Below, in pieces: positions 49,118-57,852 of a DNA stretch of 64,000 nt; the first letter of the stretch is position 1; each line of letters starts with the position of its first letter. This stretch comes from Bosea vestrisii (GTDB taxonomy: Bacteria; Pseudomonadota; Alphaproteobacteria; Rhizobiales; Beijerinckiaceae): positions 4,802,001 to 4,866,000 of the forward strand of contig NZ_CP126307.1 in the NCBI RefSeq assembly GCF_030144325.1. The letters are read 5' to 3'. A program made the translations under genes and the position numbers. The notes beneath the pieces were generated by a model. That model did not search any database. It was given only the letters and a program-made list of their open reading frames with translations, and was not told the origin of the DNA.

Positions 49118-50757
49118 GGCTGGGACGCAGGTGAAGGAGTGACGGCAGGGGTGGCGAAGCGTTCCCGCACGCGCAGGACGGTGAGATGGGCGAGCAGGCC
49201 GACGAGGGCGCTGCCGGCGATCAGAGCGATCAGCAGGAAGGCGTCGTTATAGGCGAGCACGGTCGCTTCCCGGACCGCCTGCTGGGCGAGCAGGGTGACG
49301 CCTTCGGCACGGGTCAGTCCAAGGTCGGTCAGGACATGGCCATAGGCGCCGCCGAGCTCCTGGATGCGCTGGGCGACGAGCGGATCGGCCAGGGAGAAAT
49401 GCTCGGCGAGCTGGCTGTAGTGGAAGCTGGTCCTGAGCGTGATGAAGCTGCCGAACAGCGCCGAGCCGAGCAGCCCGCCAATGCTCTGGGTGAACAGGAA
49501 GATCACGAAGAAGCTGAGGATGTAGACCGGTCCGCGCGCCAGCGCCGGCGCGAGGCCCTGTCCCATCGCCGCCGGCAGGAACAGGGCCGAGCCATAGGCC
49601 ACCAGCGCCTGGCTGAGATGGATGTCGTCCGGGCGGGTCAGGTTGGTCGCGTTGCTGTCGAGGATCGCGCCGGTCATGATGCAGACCAGCGCCGCCGCGT
49701 AGAAGGCATTCTCCCGGCCGGGCCGCAGCAGCGCCGCGCAGGTGAAGCCGCCTGCCAGGATTGCCGCCAGGATCACGCCGTAGAGCGGTAGGGTCTGCTC
49801 GTTCTGGAAGCCGAGCGCCTGGAAGAAATTGGAGGCGCCGACCGTCTGCTCGGCCAGCACGACGCGGAACAGCAGCAGGACGGTGGCATAGTGCAGCGTC
49901 GCCGGGCTGGTCAGCCAGCGTATGTCGATGAGCGGGCTTTTGCGGTGCAGCTCGATGATTGCCGCCAGGGTCAGGCAGAGGATCGCACCGGTAAAGAGCC
50001 AGCCGAGCCAGGGCGCTTCCAGCCACCAATAGATGCGCCCGAGCGAGAGCGCGACGGCGATGGCGCCGAAGCCGACTGCGATCAGAAGATAGCTCACCCC
50101 GTCGAGCGGCCCGATCACCTTGACCCGCGGCGGCGGCGTCAACGGCAAAGCATAGACCAGGCCGAAGGCGACCAGCGCCAGCCCCATCTCGAACAAGGTC
50201 AGCCCGTGGAAGCCGCCGATCTCGAGCAGGGTCGGCGAGATCAGCCGCGTGACGGGGATGCCCAGCGTGGTGTTGGTCAGCGCCAACGACAGACCCACCG
50301 TGAGCTTTTGGCGCGGCTGTAGCGGCTCGATCATGTAGAGGAAGGCGAGCGAGGACATCGGTGCGGCCGCGATGCCGCTCATGAAGCGCACGACCAGTGC
50401 CGATTGCAGGTCGTGCACGAAGAAATTGAGCAGAGCGGCGAGCACGAAGCCGGCGATGCTGATCTCGGCGAAATTGCGCAGCCCATACTGCATCCTGATC
50501 TTGATCAGGGCGATCGAGAGCGAGACGTTCGGCGCCATATAGGCGGCGACCAGCCAGTTGGTCTCGGCGACCGTGGCGCCGAGATCGCCCTGGATCTGGT
50601 AGACGTTCGTCGCGACGAGATTGGCACCGACCTGCTGCGTCATAGCCAGCATCGTCGACGCCAGCATGTAGCCAAGCGCCCGCCCGCGGCTCATGCCGGC
50701 CGCGGCGGGTGCCGCCGGCTGCGGCACGATCTCGGGAGCAGGCGAGGATATGCTCAT
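49114..50757 (-). CDS. emrB: DHA2-family MFS drug efflux transporter (EmrB-like)
   Basis: 547 residues with 14 predicted helices, as expected for DHA2. GRALGYMLASTMLAMTQQVG and AETNWLVAAYMAPNVSLSIA mark TM1-2; motif-like LYGVILAAILAGGFTCAALL and GPVYILSFFVIFLFTQSIGG lie in the second half. It works with EmrA to pump hydrophobic drugs or uncouplers across both membranes. Start ATG overlaps the marR stop by four bases (ATGA), and its stop overlaps the emrA start, so marR-emrB-emrA is one translationally coupled operon. Confidence 0.87.
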   Translation of the reverse strand: MSISSPAPEIVPQPAAPAAAGMSRGRALGYMLASTMLAMTQQVGANLVATNVYQIQGDLGATVAETNWLVAAYMAPNVSLSIALIKIRMQYGLRNFAEISIAGFVLAALLNFFVHDLQSALVVRFMSGIAAAPMSSLAFLYMIEPLQPRQKLTVGLSLALTNTTLGIPVTRLISPTLLEIGGFHGLTLFEMGLALVAFGLVYALPLTPPPRVKVIGPLDGVSYLLIAVGFGAIAVALSLGRIYWWLEAPWLGWLFTGAILCLTLAAIIELHRKSPLIDIRWLTSPATLHYATVLLLFRVVLAEQTVGASNFFQALGFQNEQTLPLYGVILAAILAGGFTCAALLRPGRENAFYAAALVCIMTGAILDSNATNLTRPDDIHLSQALVAYGSALFLPAAMGQGLAPALARGPVYILSFFVIFLFTQSIGGLLGSALFGSFITLRTSFHYSQLAEHFSLADPLVAQRIQELGGAYGHVLTDLGLTRAEGVTLLAQQAVREATVLAYNDAFLLIALIAGSALVGLLAHLTVLRVRERFATPAVTPSPASQP

Positions 50758-51213
50758 CGCGGGGCGCCTCGGCTGGCAACTATGTTCTCCGACATCCGGC
50801 TGAGGACACGCAAGGCGATCTCCAGCTCGCCCGGTTCGATCCCGTCGAGCACGCCGGCGCGGAGCTCGGCCAGGAAGGCGAGAATGTCTTCGGCCTGGGC
50901 CCGCGCGACTGGTGTCAGGAAGACTCGGCGGGCGCGCCTGTCGCCCGGCGCGGCGCGGCGCTCGATCATGCCGTTGCGTTCGAGGCCGTCGAGCAGGCGC
51001 ACCAATGTCGGCTGTTCGATGTCGAGCAGCCCGGCGAGATCGGACTGGATCGGTCCGTCCGCCTTGGCGAGCTGCATCAAAAAGGCGAGCACGCGCGAGC
51101 GTCAGCCCCATATCGCGGGCGCGCTCGTCGACCAGCGCCCTGAGCTTGCGGTTGGCCGAAGCCAGCTCGGCGGTGAAGGCGGCCTGAAGCTCCGGAGAGT
51201 TCATAGCGTCCAT
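50754..51213 (-). pseudogene. MarR-family repressor, frame disturbed by an indel
   Basis: The N-terminal part (MDAMNSPELQAAFTAELASA ... DERARDMGLTLARAR) and the winged-helix part (MQLAKADGPIQSDLAGLLDI, EQPTLVRLLDGLERNGMIER, PGDRRARRVFLTPVARA) are in different frames. Inserting two bases into the CG repeat at 51092-51097 restores a MarR protein of about 153 residues. The DNA-binding helix and wing are intact. It is the first gene of marR-emrB-emrA and the expected repressor. Alternatively, translation could start at the GTG at 51092, giving a 112-residue protein without the first helix. Confidence 0.75.
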
Positions 51214-51222
51214 ATGAATAGC

Positions 51223-51248
51223 TTGCTAATGATATGCTGACATAGCAA
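51223..51248. promoter_or_regulatory. Possible MarR operator upstream of marR-emrB-emrA
   Basis: TTGCTA (51223-51228) and TAGCAA (51243-51248) are an inverted pair spaced 14 bases apart, just before the marR start, in an AT-rich stretch. MarR regulators commonly bind such sites; the spacing is a little long. Confidence 0.45.
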
Positions 51249-51337
51249 TGCGAATGGTGCATTGCAAATTCTGATTTGCGCCTTCGATATGCGCTGTGGG
51301 AATGAATTGGGCGGCGGCTTGCGTTGGCGCAGGCAAC

Positions 51338-51363
51338 AAAAAACGCGGCCCGAAGGCCGCGTT
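51338..51363 (-). terminator. Intrinsic terminator of rplS
   Basis: On the minus strand CGCGGCC, loop TTCG and GGCCGCG are followed by six T residues, 28 bases past the rplS stop. A textbook rho-independent terminator. Confidence 0.88.
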
Positions 51364-51390
51364 CCTGAAACCTCAAAAAGGAAGAGCGGC

Positions 51391-51783
51391 TTACTTGCCC
51401 TTGCTCTCGCCCTTGGCCGGCTTGGCATCGACGCGCTCGGCGATACGGGCCGACTTGCCGCGGCGATCACGCAGGTAATACAGCTTGGCGCGGCGAACCT
51501 TGCCCTTGCGGACGACCTTGATCGAGTCGAGGTTCGGCGAATACAGCGGGAAGACGCGCTCGACGCCCTCGCCATAGGAGATCTTGCGGACGGTGAAGCT
51601 CTGGTTCAGCCCGCCGCCATTGCGGGCGATGCAGACGCCTTCATAGGCCTGGACGCGGCTGCGCTCGCCTTCCTTGACCTTGACGTTGACCTGCACGGTG
51701 TCACCGGGCTGGAAATGCGGGATTTCCTTGCCGCCGGCGAGCTTGGCGATCTGTTCCTGGTCGATTTGCTCGATGATGTTCAT
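51391..51783 (-). CDS. rplS: 50S ribosomal protein L19
   Basis: 130 residues from the ATG at 51783; the usual bacterial L19 is 115-125, so the C-terminus has a short charged extension (RVDAKPAKGESKGK). Signature GDTVQVNVKVKEGERSRVQA, YEGVCIARNGGGLNQSFTVR and VRRAKLYYLRDRRGKSARI. It sits at the 30S-50S interface. In many alphaproteobacteria rplS neighbours trmD/rimM, which are not seen downstream here; upstream of it lies the divergent TauE/SafE gene. Confidence 0.97.
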   Translation of the reverse strand: MNIIEQIDQEQIAKLAGGKEIPHFQPGDTVQVNVKVKEGERSRVQAYEGVCIARNGGGLNQSFTVRKISYGEGVERVFPLYSPNLDSIKVVRKGKVRRAKLYYLRDRRGKSARIAERVDAKPAKGESKGK

Positions 51784-51956
51784 GGGTCTCTCCATGGCCG
51801 TGTTCGCGCGGAAGCGCGGGCTTTCGGCTCGCTGTTTTAAGTTGAGTGCCGGGCCTTACAGGAGCGCGGCGGGTTTGTCGAGACGCTGCGGCGGCTGGGC
51901 CGGGCCGGTGTTCGATCATCTTGCACAATTTCGCCGGCAAGGCGACGAGGTGCGGC

Positions 51957-52700
51957 ATGCCGGCCGAGATCCTGACCTACGCGACGCTGTTCACCCTGCT
52001 CGTCGGGCTGATCGCCGGCACCATCGGCGGCGTGGTCGGCACCGGTTCCTCGATCATGCTGCTGCCGGTGCTGGTCTGGTCGTTCGGGCCGAAGCAGGCC
52101 GTGCCGATCATGGCCGTTGCCGCGGTGATGGCGAATCTGGCGCGGCTCGCGGCCTGGTGGCGCGAGGTCGAGTGGCGCGCCTTCCTCGCCTATGCGCTGC
52201 CCGGCATCCCGGCGGCGATGCTGGGCGCGCGTACCTTGCTGCAGCTGCCCCCGGCGGTGATCGATATCGGCCTCGGCCTGTTCTTTCTGCTGATGATTCC
52301 GGGGCGACGCTGGCTCGAGGCGCGGCAGATCAAGCTCGGCCTCTGGCAATTGGCTTTGGCTGGCGCCGCGATCGGTTTTCTGACCGGGCTGGTGCTCTCG
52401 ACCGGGCCGCTCAGCATTCCAGCCTTCGTCGCCTTCGGATTGACCAAGGGCGCGCTGCTCTCGACGGAAGCGGCGACGTCGCTGCTGATCTACCTGACCA
52501 AGGTCGCGACCTTCCGGAGCCTGGGCGCGATGCCGCTGGCGATCTTCGTCAAGGGCGTCGTCGTCGGCTCCTCGCTGATGCTCGGGGCCTTCATCGGCAA
52601 GGCACTGGTGCTGCGCATGGACACGCGCACCTTCGCGCTGCTGCTCGATGCGATGATGCTGCTCTCCGGCCTGTTCCTGCTCGCCGCCGCCTTTCGCTGA
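51957..52700 (+). CDS. Sulfite exporter TauE/SafE family membrane protein
   Basis: 247 residues with seven or eight hydrophobic helices. The TauE signature VGLIAGTIGGVVGTGSSIML lies in TM1, and the second repeat GFLTGLVLSTGPLSIPAFVA in the middle. The family exports sulfite, sulfoacetate or related organosulfur anions; this member's substrate is unknown. It diverges from rplS across about 170 bases. Start ATG 51957 is favoured because homology begins there. An SDR gene follows on the same strand. Confidence 0.85.
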   Translation: MPAEILTYATLFTLLVGLIAGTIGGVVGTGSSIMLLPVLVWSFGPKQAVPIMAVAAVMANLARLAAWWREVEWRAFLAYALPGIPAAMLGARTLLQLPPAVIDIGLGLFFLLMIPGRRWLEARQIKLGLWQLALAGAAIGFLTGLVLSTGPLSIPAFVAFGLTKGALLSTEAATSLLIYLTKVATFRSLGAMPLAIFVKGVVVGSSLMLGAFIGKALVLRMDTRTFALLLDAMMLLSGLFLLAAAFR

Positions 52701-52765
52701 ATGCTTCCGGCCGGCGTCGCCCAGCTGTATGCAGGCGGCAGGATTATGGATAGCGGGGTAACGAC

Positions 52766-53554
52766 ATGTCCGAGAGTTCGATCAAGACCGCCCTCGTCAC
52801 CGGGGCAGCGCGCGGGATCGGCCTCGCGACGACCAAGCGCTTCCTCGCCGACAACTGGCGTGTCGCTTTGCTCGACATCGACGCGCCGGAACTCGCCCGG
52901 GCGATGGCCGAGCTCGATGCGCCGACCGCAACGATGACGATCACATGCGACGTCGCCATGCCGGAGCAGGTTGCGGAGGCGGTCGATGCAGTGGTCGAGC
53001 GCTTCGGCCGGCTCGATGCTCTCGTCAACAATGCCGGCACCGCCGTGTTCAAGCCGCTGCTGGAGACGAGCTACGCCGAATGGCGGCGCGTGCTCGCGGT
53101 CAATCTCGACGGACCATTCCTGACGACGCAGGCTGCGGCGCCGGTGATGGCCGACAATGGCGGCGGCGCGATCGTCAACATCACCTCGATCTCGGGCCTG
53201 CGCGCCTCGACGCTGCGCGTCGCCTACGGCACCAGCAAGGCAGCGCTCGCCCATCTCACCAAGCAGCAGGCGGCCGAGCTCGCTGGCCTCGGCATCCGCG
53301 TCAATGCGGTGGCGCCCGGGCCGGTCGAGACCGCCATGGCCAAGGCCGTGCACTCGCCCGAGATCCGGGCCGATTATCACGATGCCATCCCGCTCGCGCG
53401 CTATGGCGCGGAAGAGGAGCTCGCCGAGGCGATCTTCTTCCTGTGCAGCGAGCGGGCGAGCTACATCACGGGCCAGGTGCTCGCCGTCGATGGCGGCTTC
53501 GACGCGGTCGGCATCGGCCTGCCGACACTGCGCGGGCAAAGGCGCAACCGCTAA
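52766..53554 (+). CDS. SDR family oxidoreductase
   Basis: 262 residues. TGAARGIG glycine motif, NNAGTAVFKP, Ser in TSISGLR and catalytic YGTSK. The C-terminal SYITGQVLAVDGGFDAVGIG is typical of classical SDR dehydrogenases that act on 3-hydroxyacyl or sugar/polyol substrates. Probably NAD(P)-dependent; substrate unknown. It follows TauE by 65 bases on the same strand. Confidence 0.87.
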   Translation: MSESSIKTALVTGAARGIGLATTKRFLADNWRVALLDIDAPELARAMAELDAPTATMTITCDVAMPEQVAEAVDAVVERFGRLDALVNNAGTAVFKPLLETSYAEWRRVLAVNLDGPFLTTQAAAPVMADNGGGAIVNITSISGLRASTLRVAYGTSKAALAHLTKQQAAELAGLGIRVNAVAPGPVETAMAKAVHSPEIRADYHDAIPLARYGAEEELAEAIFFLCSERASYITGQVLAVDGGFDAVGIGLPTLRGQRRNR

Positions 53555-53806
53555 AAACCCGGTAGCCGCGGGCCGGTGGAAGCCGGCCCCGAGCGGCGAC
53601 AACATTCTCCTTGCGCCGACTCCGGAACGGCGCGAACCTGTCTTCCGACACCCCTCTTCGACGGCCGCCCGACCCTGTCGGGCCTGAGCGACCGCCGCCT
53701 TTCCGGCGTGGGCGCTCCATCCCCCGTTCCCGCTGGTCAACCGCCGTCCCGGACATAAGGCTTTCATGCCAACGTCCGCGCGCGGCCAGAACCGAAGGAG
53801 GACGAC
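53555..53806. other. Leader region before the EF-G paralogue
   Basis: 252 GC-rich bases without a convincing gene. It contains a short hairpin CCCGAC / GTCGGG and a longer GC-rich inverted region near its start. No known riboswitch fold was recognised. GAAGGAGGACGAC before 53807 is a good ribosome binding site for the next gene. Confidence 0.4.
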
Positions 53807-55885
53807 ATGGCTGTGACTTCCAGCAGTGGAGGAAACCCGTCCGGCGTCAGAGGCAGGGGCCCACGATGCATCGCCATCGTTGGTCCCTTCCAGAGTGGCA
53901 AGACCAGCCTGTTCGAGAGCATTCTGGAGCGTTGCGGCGCCGTCTCGCGCGCCGGCTCCGTCAAGACGAAGAACAGCGTCGGCGATGCCTCGCCCGAGGC
54001 GCGCTCCCATCAGATGAGCACCGAGCCCAACGTCGCCAGCGTCGACTTCATGGGCGAGCGCTACACCTTCATAGACTGCCCCGGCTCCGTCGAATTCCTG
54101 CACGAGATGCGCCATGTCCTGCCGGCGGTCGATGCCGCGGTCGTGGTCTGCGAGGCGGACGATCGCAAGGCGCCGGCTCTGGAGCTCGTGCTGCGCGAGC
54201 TCGAGGAGGCCGACATTCCGCGCTTCCTCTTCCTGAACAAGATCGATTCCGCTTCGCGGCGCGTGCGCGAGACACTGGCCCTGCTGCAGCGCGCCTCGCG
54301 CACGCCATTGCTGCTCCGGCAGATCCCGATCTGGCGCAACGGCATCGCCGTCGGCTTCATCGACCTCGCGCTGGAGCGGGCCTTCATCTATCGCGAGCAC
54401 GCCCCGAGCGAGATCGTGCCGCTGGCGCCTGAGGAGGTCGAACGCGAGCGCGATGCCCGCTTCTCGATGCTGGAGAAGCTCGCCGACTATGACGATGAGC
54501 TGATGGAGGGGCTGCTCGGCGATATCGAGCCGCCGCGCGACCTCGTTTTCGATGATCTCGCCCGCGAGCTCAAGCAGCGCCATGTCGTGCCGGTGCTGAT
54601 CGGCGCAGCCGAACGCGGCAACGGCGTCACCCGGTTGCTCAAGGCACTCAGGCACGAGGCCCCCATATTGGAGGCGACGCGCGGGCGGATCGGTGTCGTC
54701 GACAGCGGCGCGCCGCTCGCGCTGGTGCTGAAGACCTGGCAGTCGGGGCAGGGCGGCAAGCTCTCTCTGGCGCGCGTTCTGCGCGGGCGCATGGCGGAAG
54801 GCGATGTGCTGACCTCGTCCGGCGGTGTCGAAGCCCGCATCGGCGGCGTGCTTGAGCTCAAGGGTACAGACCAGCAGCGACGGCCGGTGGCGGAGGAGGG
54901 CGAGGTGGTCGCCTTCTCGCGGCTCGAAGGCATCCGCACCGGCGATGCGATCGCGGTCGGCAAGGTCCGGCCTGACATCGTCAGCGCCGTGGCGCCGCCC
55001 GAGCCCGTCCATGCACTGTCGGTCGGCGTCAAGGACCGCAAGGACGATGTCAGGCTGACCGCCGGCCTCGCCAAGCTGATCGAGGAGGATCCGGCGCTCG
55101 CCCTCGAACATCGCGCCGAGTTCGGCGAGATGCGCCTCTCTGGTCAGGGCGAGATGCATCTGCGCGTGGCGCTCGAACGGCTCGCCGGGCGCTACGGCAT
55201 CAGCGTCGACAGTGGTGCGACGCAGCTCGGCTATCGCGAGACCCTGCGGGGCAAGGCGAGCGCGCGCGGCCGGCACCGCAAGCAGAGTGGCGGCCACGGC
55301 CAGTTCGGCGATGTCGTGCTCGAGATCGCGCCGCTGCAGCGCGGCGAGGGCATCCGCTTCGTCGACCGGATCACCGGGGGCGTCGTGCCGAGGCAGTACA
55401 TCAGCTCGGTCGAGGCCGGGGTGCGCGACTATTGCCAGCGCGGACCGCTCGGCTTTCCGCTCGTCGACATCGAGGTGACGCTCACGGACGGCTCCTATCA
55501 TACGGTCGATTCCTCCGACATGGCCTTCCGGCAGGCAGCGCGGATCGCGATGGGTGAGGCCTCCCCGCAGGCCAAGCCCGTGCTGCTGGAGCCTATCCTG
55601 GCGGTCGAGATCGTGATCCCGTCGGATGCGATGTCGCGCGCCTCGGCGATCGTCTCGGCGAGGCGCGGCCAGATCCTCGGCTATGACGCGCGGCCCGGAT
55701 GGCGCGGCTGGGATCAGATCAACGCGCTGATGCCGGAGGCCGAGATGGCGGGGCTGATCGTCGAATTGCGCTCGGCGACGGCCGGCGTCGGCTCGTTCAG
55801 CGCCCGCTTCGACCATCTTGCCGAGCTCGCCGGCAAGCCGGCCGACGCGGTGGTTGCGGCCCATACGATGGCGCAAGCACGCTGA
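53807..55885 (+). CDS. EF-G-like GTPase (FusA2-type paralogue)
   Basis: 692 residues, close to full EF-G length with domains I-V. G1 is GPFQSGKTSL, G3 is DCPGSVEF (residues 90-97), G4 is LNKIDS. Domain IV has the family motif RKQSGGHGQFGDVVLE and domain V continues to PEAEMAGLIVELRSATAGVG. Canonical EF-G has D-T-P-G-H-V-D-F at G3, with His as the catalytic base; here that His is Ser94. So GTPase activity may be altered and the protein is probably not the housekeeping elongation factor. EF-G2 paralogues are common; their role is debated. Confidence 0.85.
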   Translation: MAVTSSSGGNPSGVRGRGPRCIAIVGPFQSGKTSLFESILERCGAVSRAGSVKTKNSVGDASPEARSHQMSTEPNVASVDFMGERYTFIDCPGSVEFLHEMRHVLPAVDAAVVVCEADDRKAPALELVLRELEEADIPRFLFLNKIDSASRRVRETLALLQRASRTPLLLRQIPIWRNGIAVGFIDLALERAFIYREHAPSEIVPLAPEEVERERDARFSMLEKLADYDDELMEGLLGDIEPPRDLVFDDLARELKQRHVVPVLIGAAERGNGVTRLLKALRHEAPILEATRGRIGVVDSGAPLALVLKTWQSGQGGKLSLARVLRGRMAEGDVLTSSGGVEARIGGVLELKGTDQQRRPVAEEGEVVAFSRLEGIRTGDAIAVGKVRPDIVSAVAPPEPVHALSVGVKDRKDDVRLTAGLAKLIEEDPALALEHRAEFGEMRLSGQGEMHLRVALERLAGRYGISVDSGATQLGYRETLRGKASARGRHRKQSGGHGQFGDVVLEIAPLQRGEGIRFVDRITGGVVPRQYISSVEAGVRDYCQRGPLGFPLVDIEVTLTDGSYHTVDSSDMAFRQAARIAMGEASPQAKPVLLEPILAVEIVIPSDAMSRASAIVSARRGQILGYDARPGWRGWDQINALMPEAEMAGLIVELRSATAGVGSFSARFDHLAELAGKPADAVVAAHTMAQAR

Positions 55886-55948
55886 GATTGTCTTCGATCC
55901 GCTTGGTTCAACCTGAGCGGAACAAGGCGGGCCTGTTGCAGCGCAAAA

Positions 55949-55962
55949 GTTTATATGTAAAC
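55949..55962. promoter_or_regulatory. Palindrome upstream of acyl-CoA ligase gene
   Basis: GTTTATATGTAAAC is a 14-base near-palindrome (5-bp arms GTTTA/TAAAC), AT-rich in GC-rich DNA, 150 bases before the ligase start. It could be an operator of a fatty-acid-responsive regulator; the regulator is not identified. Confidence 0.4.
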
Positions 55963-55965
55963 CTT

Positions 55966-55995
55966 CTCACGGCGGGCGCTTGCGCCCGCCGTGAG
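55966..55995. repeat. Perfect 30-base palindrome
   Basis: CTCACGGCGGGCGC and GCGCCCGCCGTGAG are perfect inverted 14-mers around TT. In the gap between the EF-G paralogue and the ligase gene. It may terminate EF-G transcription (no T tract) or be a recombination scar. Confidence 0.5.
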
Positions 55996-56115
55996 CCATG
56001 CGCACTGTAGCGCAAGAAGGAAACAGAGCGGATTTCGTATCGGGTCGTGCCCGACGATCGCCGCCGCTGCGGCCAAGGCCCGAAAACAGGGCAGGGTTGC
56101 TAAGGGAGGATGACG

Positions 56116-57837
56116 ATGACGGCAGTTTCAGCGGTTCAGGCGGCGCCGGGTGCACGTCCCTGGCTGGCGCATTATCCGCCGGCGGTGCCGCCCACCATCG
56201 ATGAGACCAAGGTCGGTACGCTGGCCGATCTGATCCGCAGCGCCTCCGAGACTTATCCCGACCGCGCGGCGTTCGAGAGTTTCGGCAAGTCGATCACCTT
56301 CGCCGAGATCGGTCGTGCGGCCCGCGCCTTCGCCGGCTGGCTGCAGGCGCAGGGCTTCAAGAAGGGTGATCGCATCGCACTGATGATGCCGAACATCCTG
56401 GCCAATCCGGCGACGATCTTCGGCACGCTGATCGGCGGGTTCACCGTGGTCAACGTCAATCCGCTCTACACCGCTCGCGAGCTCACCCATCAGCTCAACG
56501 ACTCCGGTGCGCGCGCGCTGGTCGTGATCGAGAACTTCGCCCATGTCGTCGAGGAGGCGCGGCCCAATCTCAAGCTGGAGGCGATCGTCGTCGCCACGGC
56601 CGGCGATCTGATGGGCTTCAAGGGAACGATCGTCAATTTCGTCGCCCGCAAGATCAAGAAGGTAGTGAAACCCTACAACCTGCCAGGTGCGGTCGCGCTC
56701 AAGACGATCCTTGCGCAGCCGGCGCCCATGAGCCCGGTTACGATCACGCCTGAGGATGTCGCCTTCCTGCAATATACCGGCGGCACGACCGGTATCTCCA
56801 AGGGCGCGACGCTGACCCACCGCAACGTCGCCTCCAATGTCGCGCAATGCGCGCTCTGGCTGGGCTGGCAGCTCGAGCCGCCGCATGGCCGCAGCGACTA
56901 CCAGCACGTCATGGTGACGGCGTTGCCGCTCTACCACATCTTCGCCTTGACCTGCTGCTGCATGTTTATGCTGCGCATCGGCGCCAAGAGCCTGCTGATC
57001 GCCAATCCGCGGGATATCGCCGGCTTCATCAAGATCCTGAAAGGGAGCCGGTTCACGCTCTTTTCCGGCGTCAACACGCTCTACAACGCGCTCGCCAGCC
57101 ATCCCGACATCAAGGATGTGGATTTCTCGGAGCTGCGCTTCGCCATCGCCGGCGGCATGGCGACACAGGCCGCTGTCGCCAAGCGGTGGAAGGAGGCCTC
57201 AGGCCGGCCGATCATCGAAGGCTACGGCCTGTCGGAGACCTCGCCGGTCGCTTCGGTCAACCGCACCGACATCAGCGAATTCACCGGGACGATCGGCTAT
57301 CCGCTGTCTTCGACCGATTTCGCCATCCGCGACGCCGAGGGCAATGACGTGCCGGCCGGCGAGGCTGGCGAGATCTGCATCCGCGGACCGCAGGTGATGG
57401 TCGGTTATTGGAACCGGCCGGACGAGACCGCCAAGGTGATGACGGCAGACGGCTACTTCCGCACCGGCGATGTTGGCATCCTCCTGCCGGACGGGCAGTT
57501 CAAGGTCGTCGACCGGATGAAGGACATGGTTCTGGTCTCCGGCTTCAACGTCTATCCGAACGAGGTCGAGGACGTGCTCGCCAAGCATCCGGGTGTGCTG
57601 GAGTCGGCTGTGATCGGCCTGCCGGACGAGCATTCCGGCGAAGCGGTGACCGCCTTCGTGGTCAAGCGTGACGCTGCCGTCACGGCCGATGAGCTGCGCG
57701 CCTTCTGCAAGGAGAACCTGACCGGCTACAAGGTGCCCAAGCAGATCATTTTCCGCGATGCGCTGCCGAAGACCAATGTTGGCAAGGTGCTGCGCCGGGC
57801 ATTGCGCGAGGAGGTCGCCGCCGGGCAGAAAGCCTGA
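56116..57837 (+). CDS. fadD: Acyl-CoA synthetase / long-chain-fatty-acid-CoA ligase
   Basis: 573 residues. ANL-superfamily motifs: YTGGTTGISKGATLTHRN (P-loop, A3), ITEGYGLSETSPVAS-type sequence GYGLSETSP (A5), YFRTGDVGILLPDG (A7), DRMKDMVLVSGFNVYPNEVE (A8) and the C-terminal Lys in KTNVGKVLRRALRE (A10). It activates fatty acids as acyl-adenylates and then acyl-CoAs, feeding beta-oxidation. The ATG at 56116 is favoured because GGGAGG lies six bases upstream; the ATG at 56110 directly abuts it. Chain-length preference is unknown. Confidence 0.88.
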   Translation: MTAVSAVQAAPGARPWLAHYPPAVPPTIDETKVGTLADLIRSASETYPDRAAFESFGKSITFAEIGRAARAFAGWLQAQGFKKGDRIALMMPNILANPATIFGTLIGGFTVVNVNPLYTARELTHQLNDSGARALVVIENFAHVVEEARPNLKLEAIVVATAGDLMGFKGTIVNFVARKIKKVVKPYNLPGAVALKTILAQPAPMSPVTITPEDVAFLQYTGGTTGISKGATLTHRNVASNVAQCALWLGWQLEPPHGRSDYQHVMVTALPLYHIFALTCCCMFMLRIGAKSLLIANPRDIAGFIKILKGSRFTLFSGVNTLYNALASHPDIKDVDFSELRFAIAGGMATQAAVAKRWKEASGRPIIEGYGLSETSPVASVNRTDISEFTGTIGYPLSSTDFAIRDAEGNDVPAGEAGEICIRGPQVMVGYWNRPDETAKVMTADGYFRTGDVGILLPDGQFKVVDRMKDMVLVSGFNVYPNEVEDVLAKHPGVLESAVIGLPDEHSGEAVTAFVVKRDAAVTADELRAFCKENLTGYKVPKQIIFRDALPKTNVGKVLRRALREEVAAGQKA

Positions 57838-57852
57838 GCGGCGGGCGCGGGC

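Noticed and set aside
53555..53806. Riboswitch or leader peptide before the EF-G paralogue
   Set aside because: No known aptamer core, no clear terminator with a T run, and no ORF with coding character.
52490..55876. Long open frame (over 1100 codons) on the minus strand opposite the EF-G paralogue and part of the SDR gene
   Set aside because: Same compositional pattern, no motif, and the opposite strand carries well-conserved protein.
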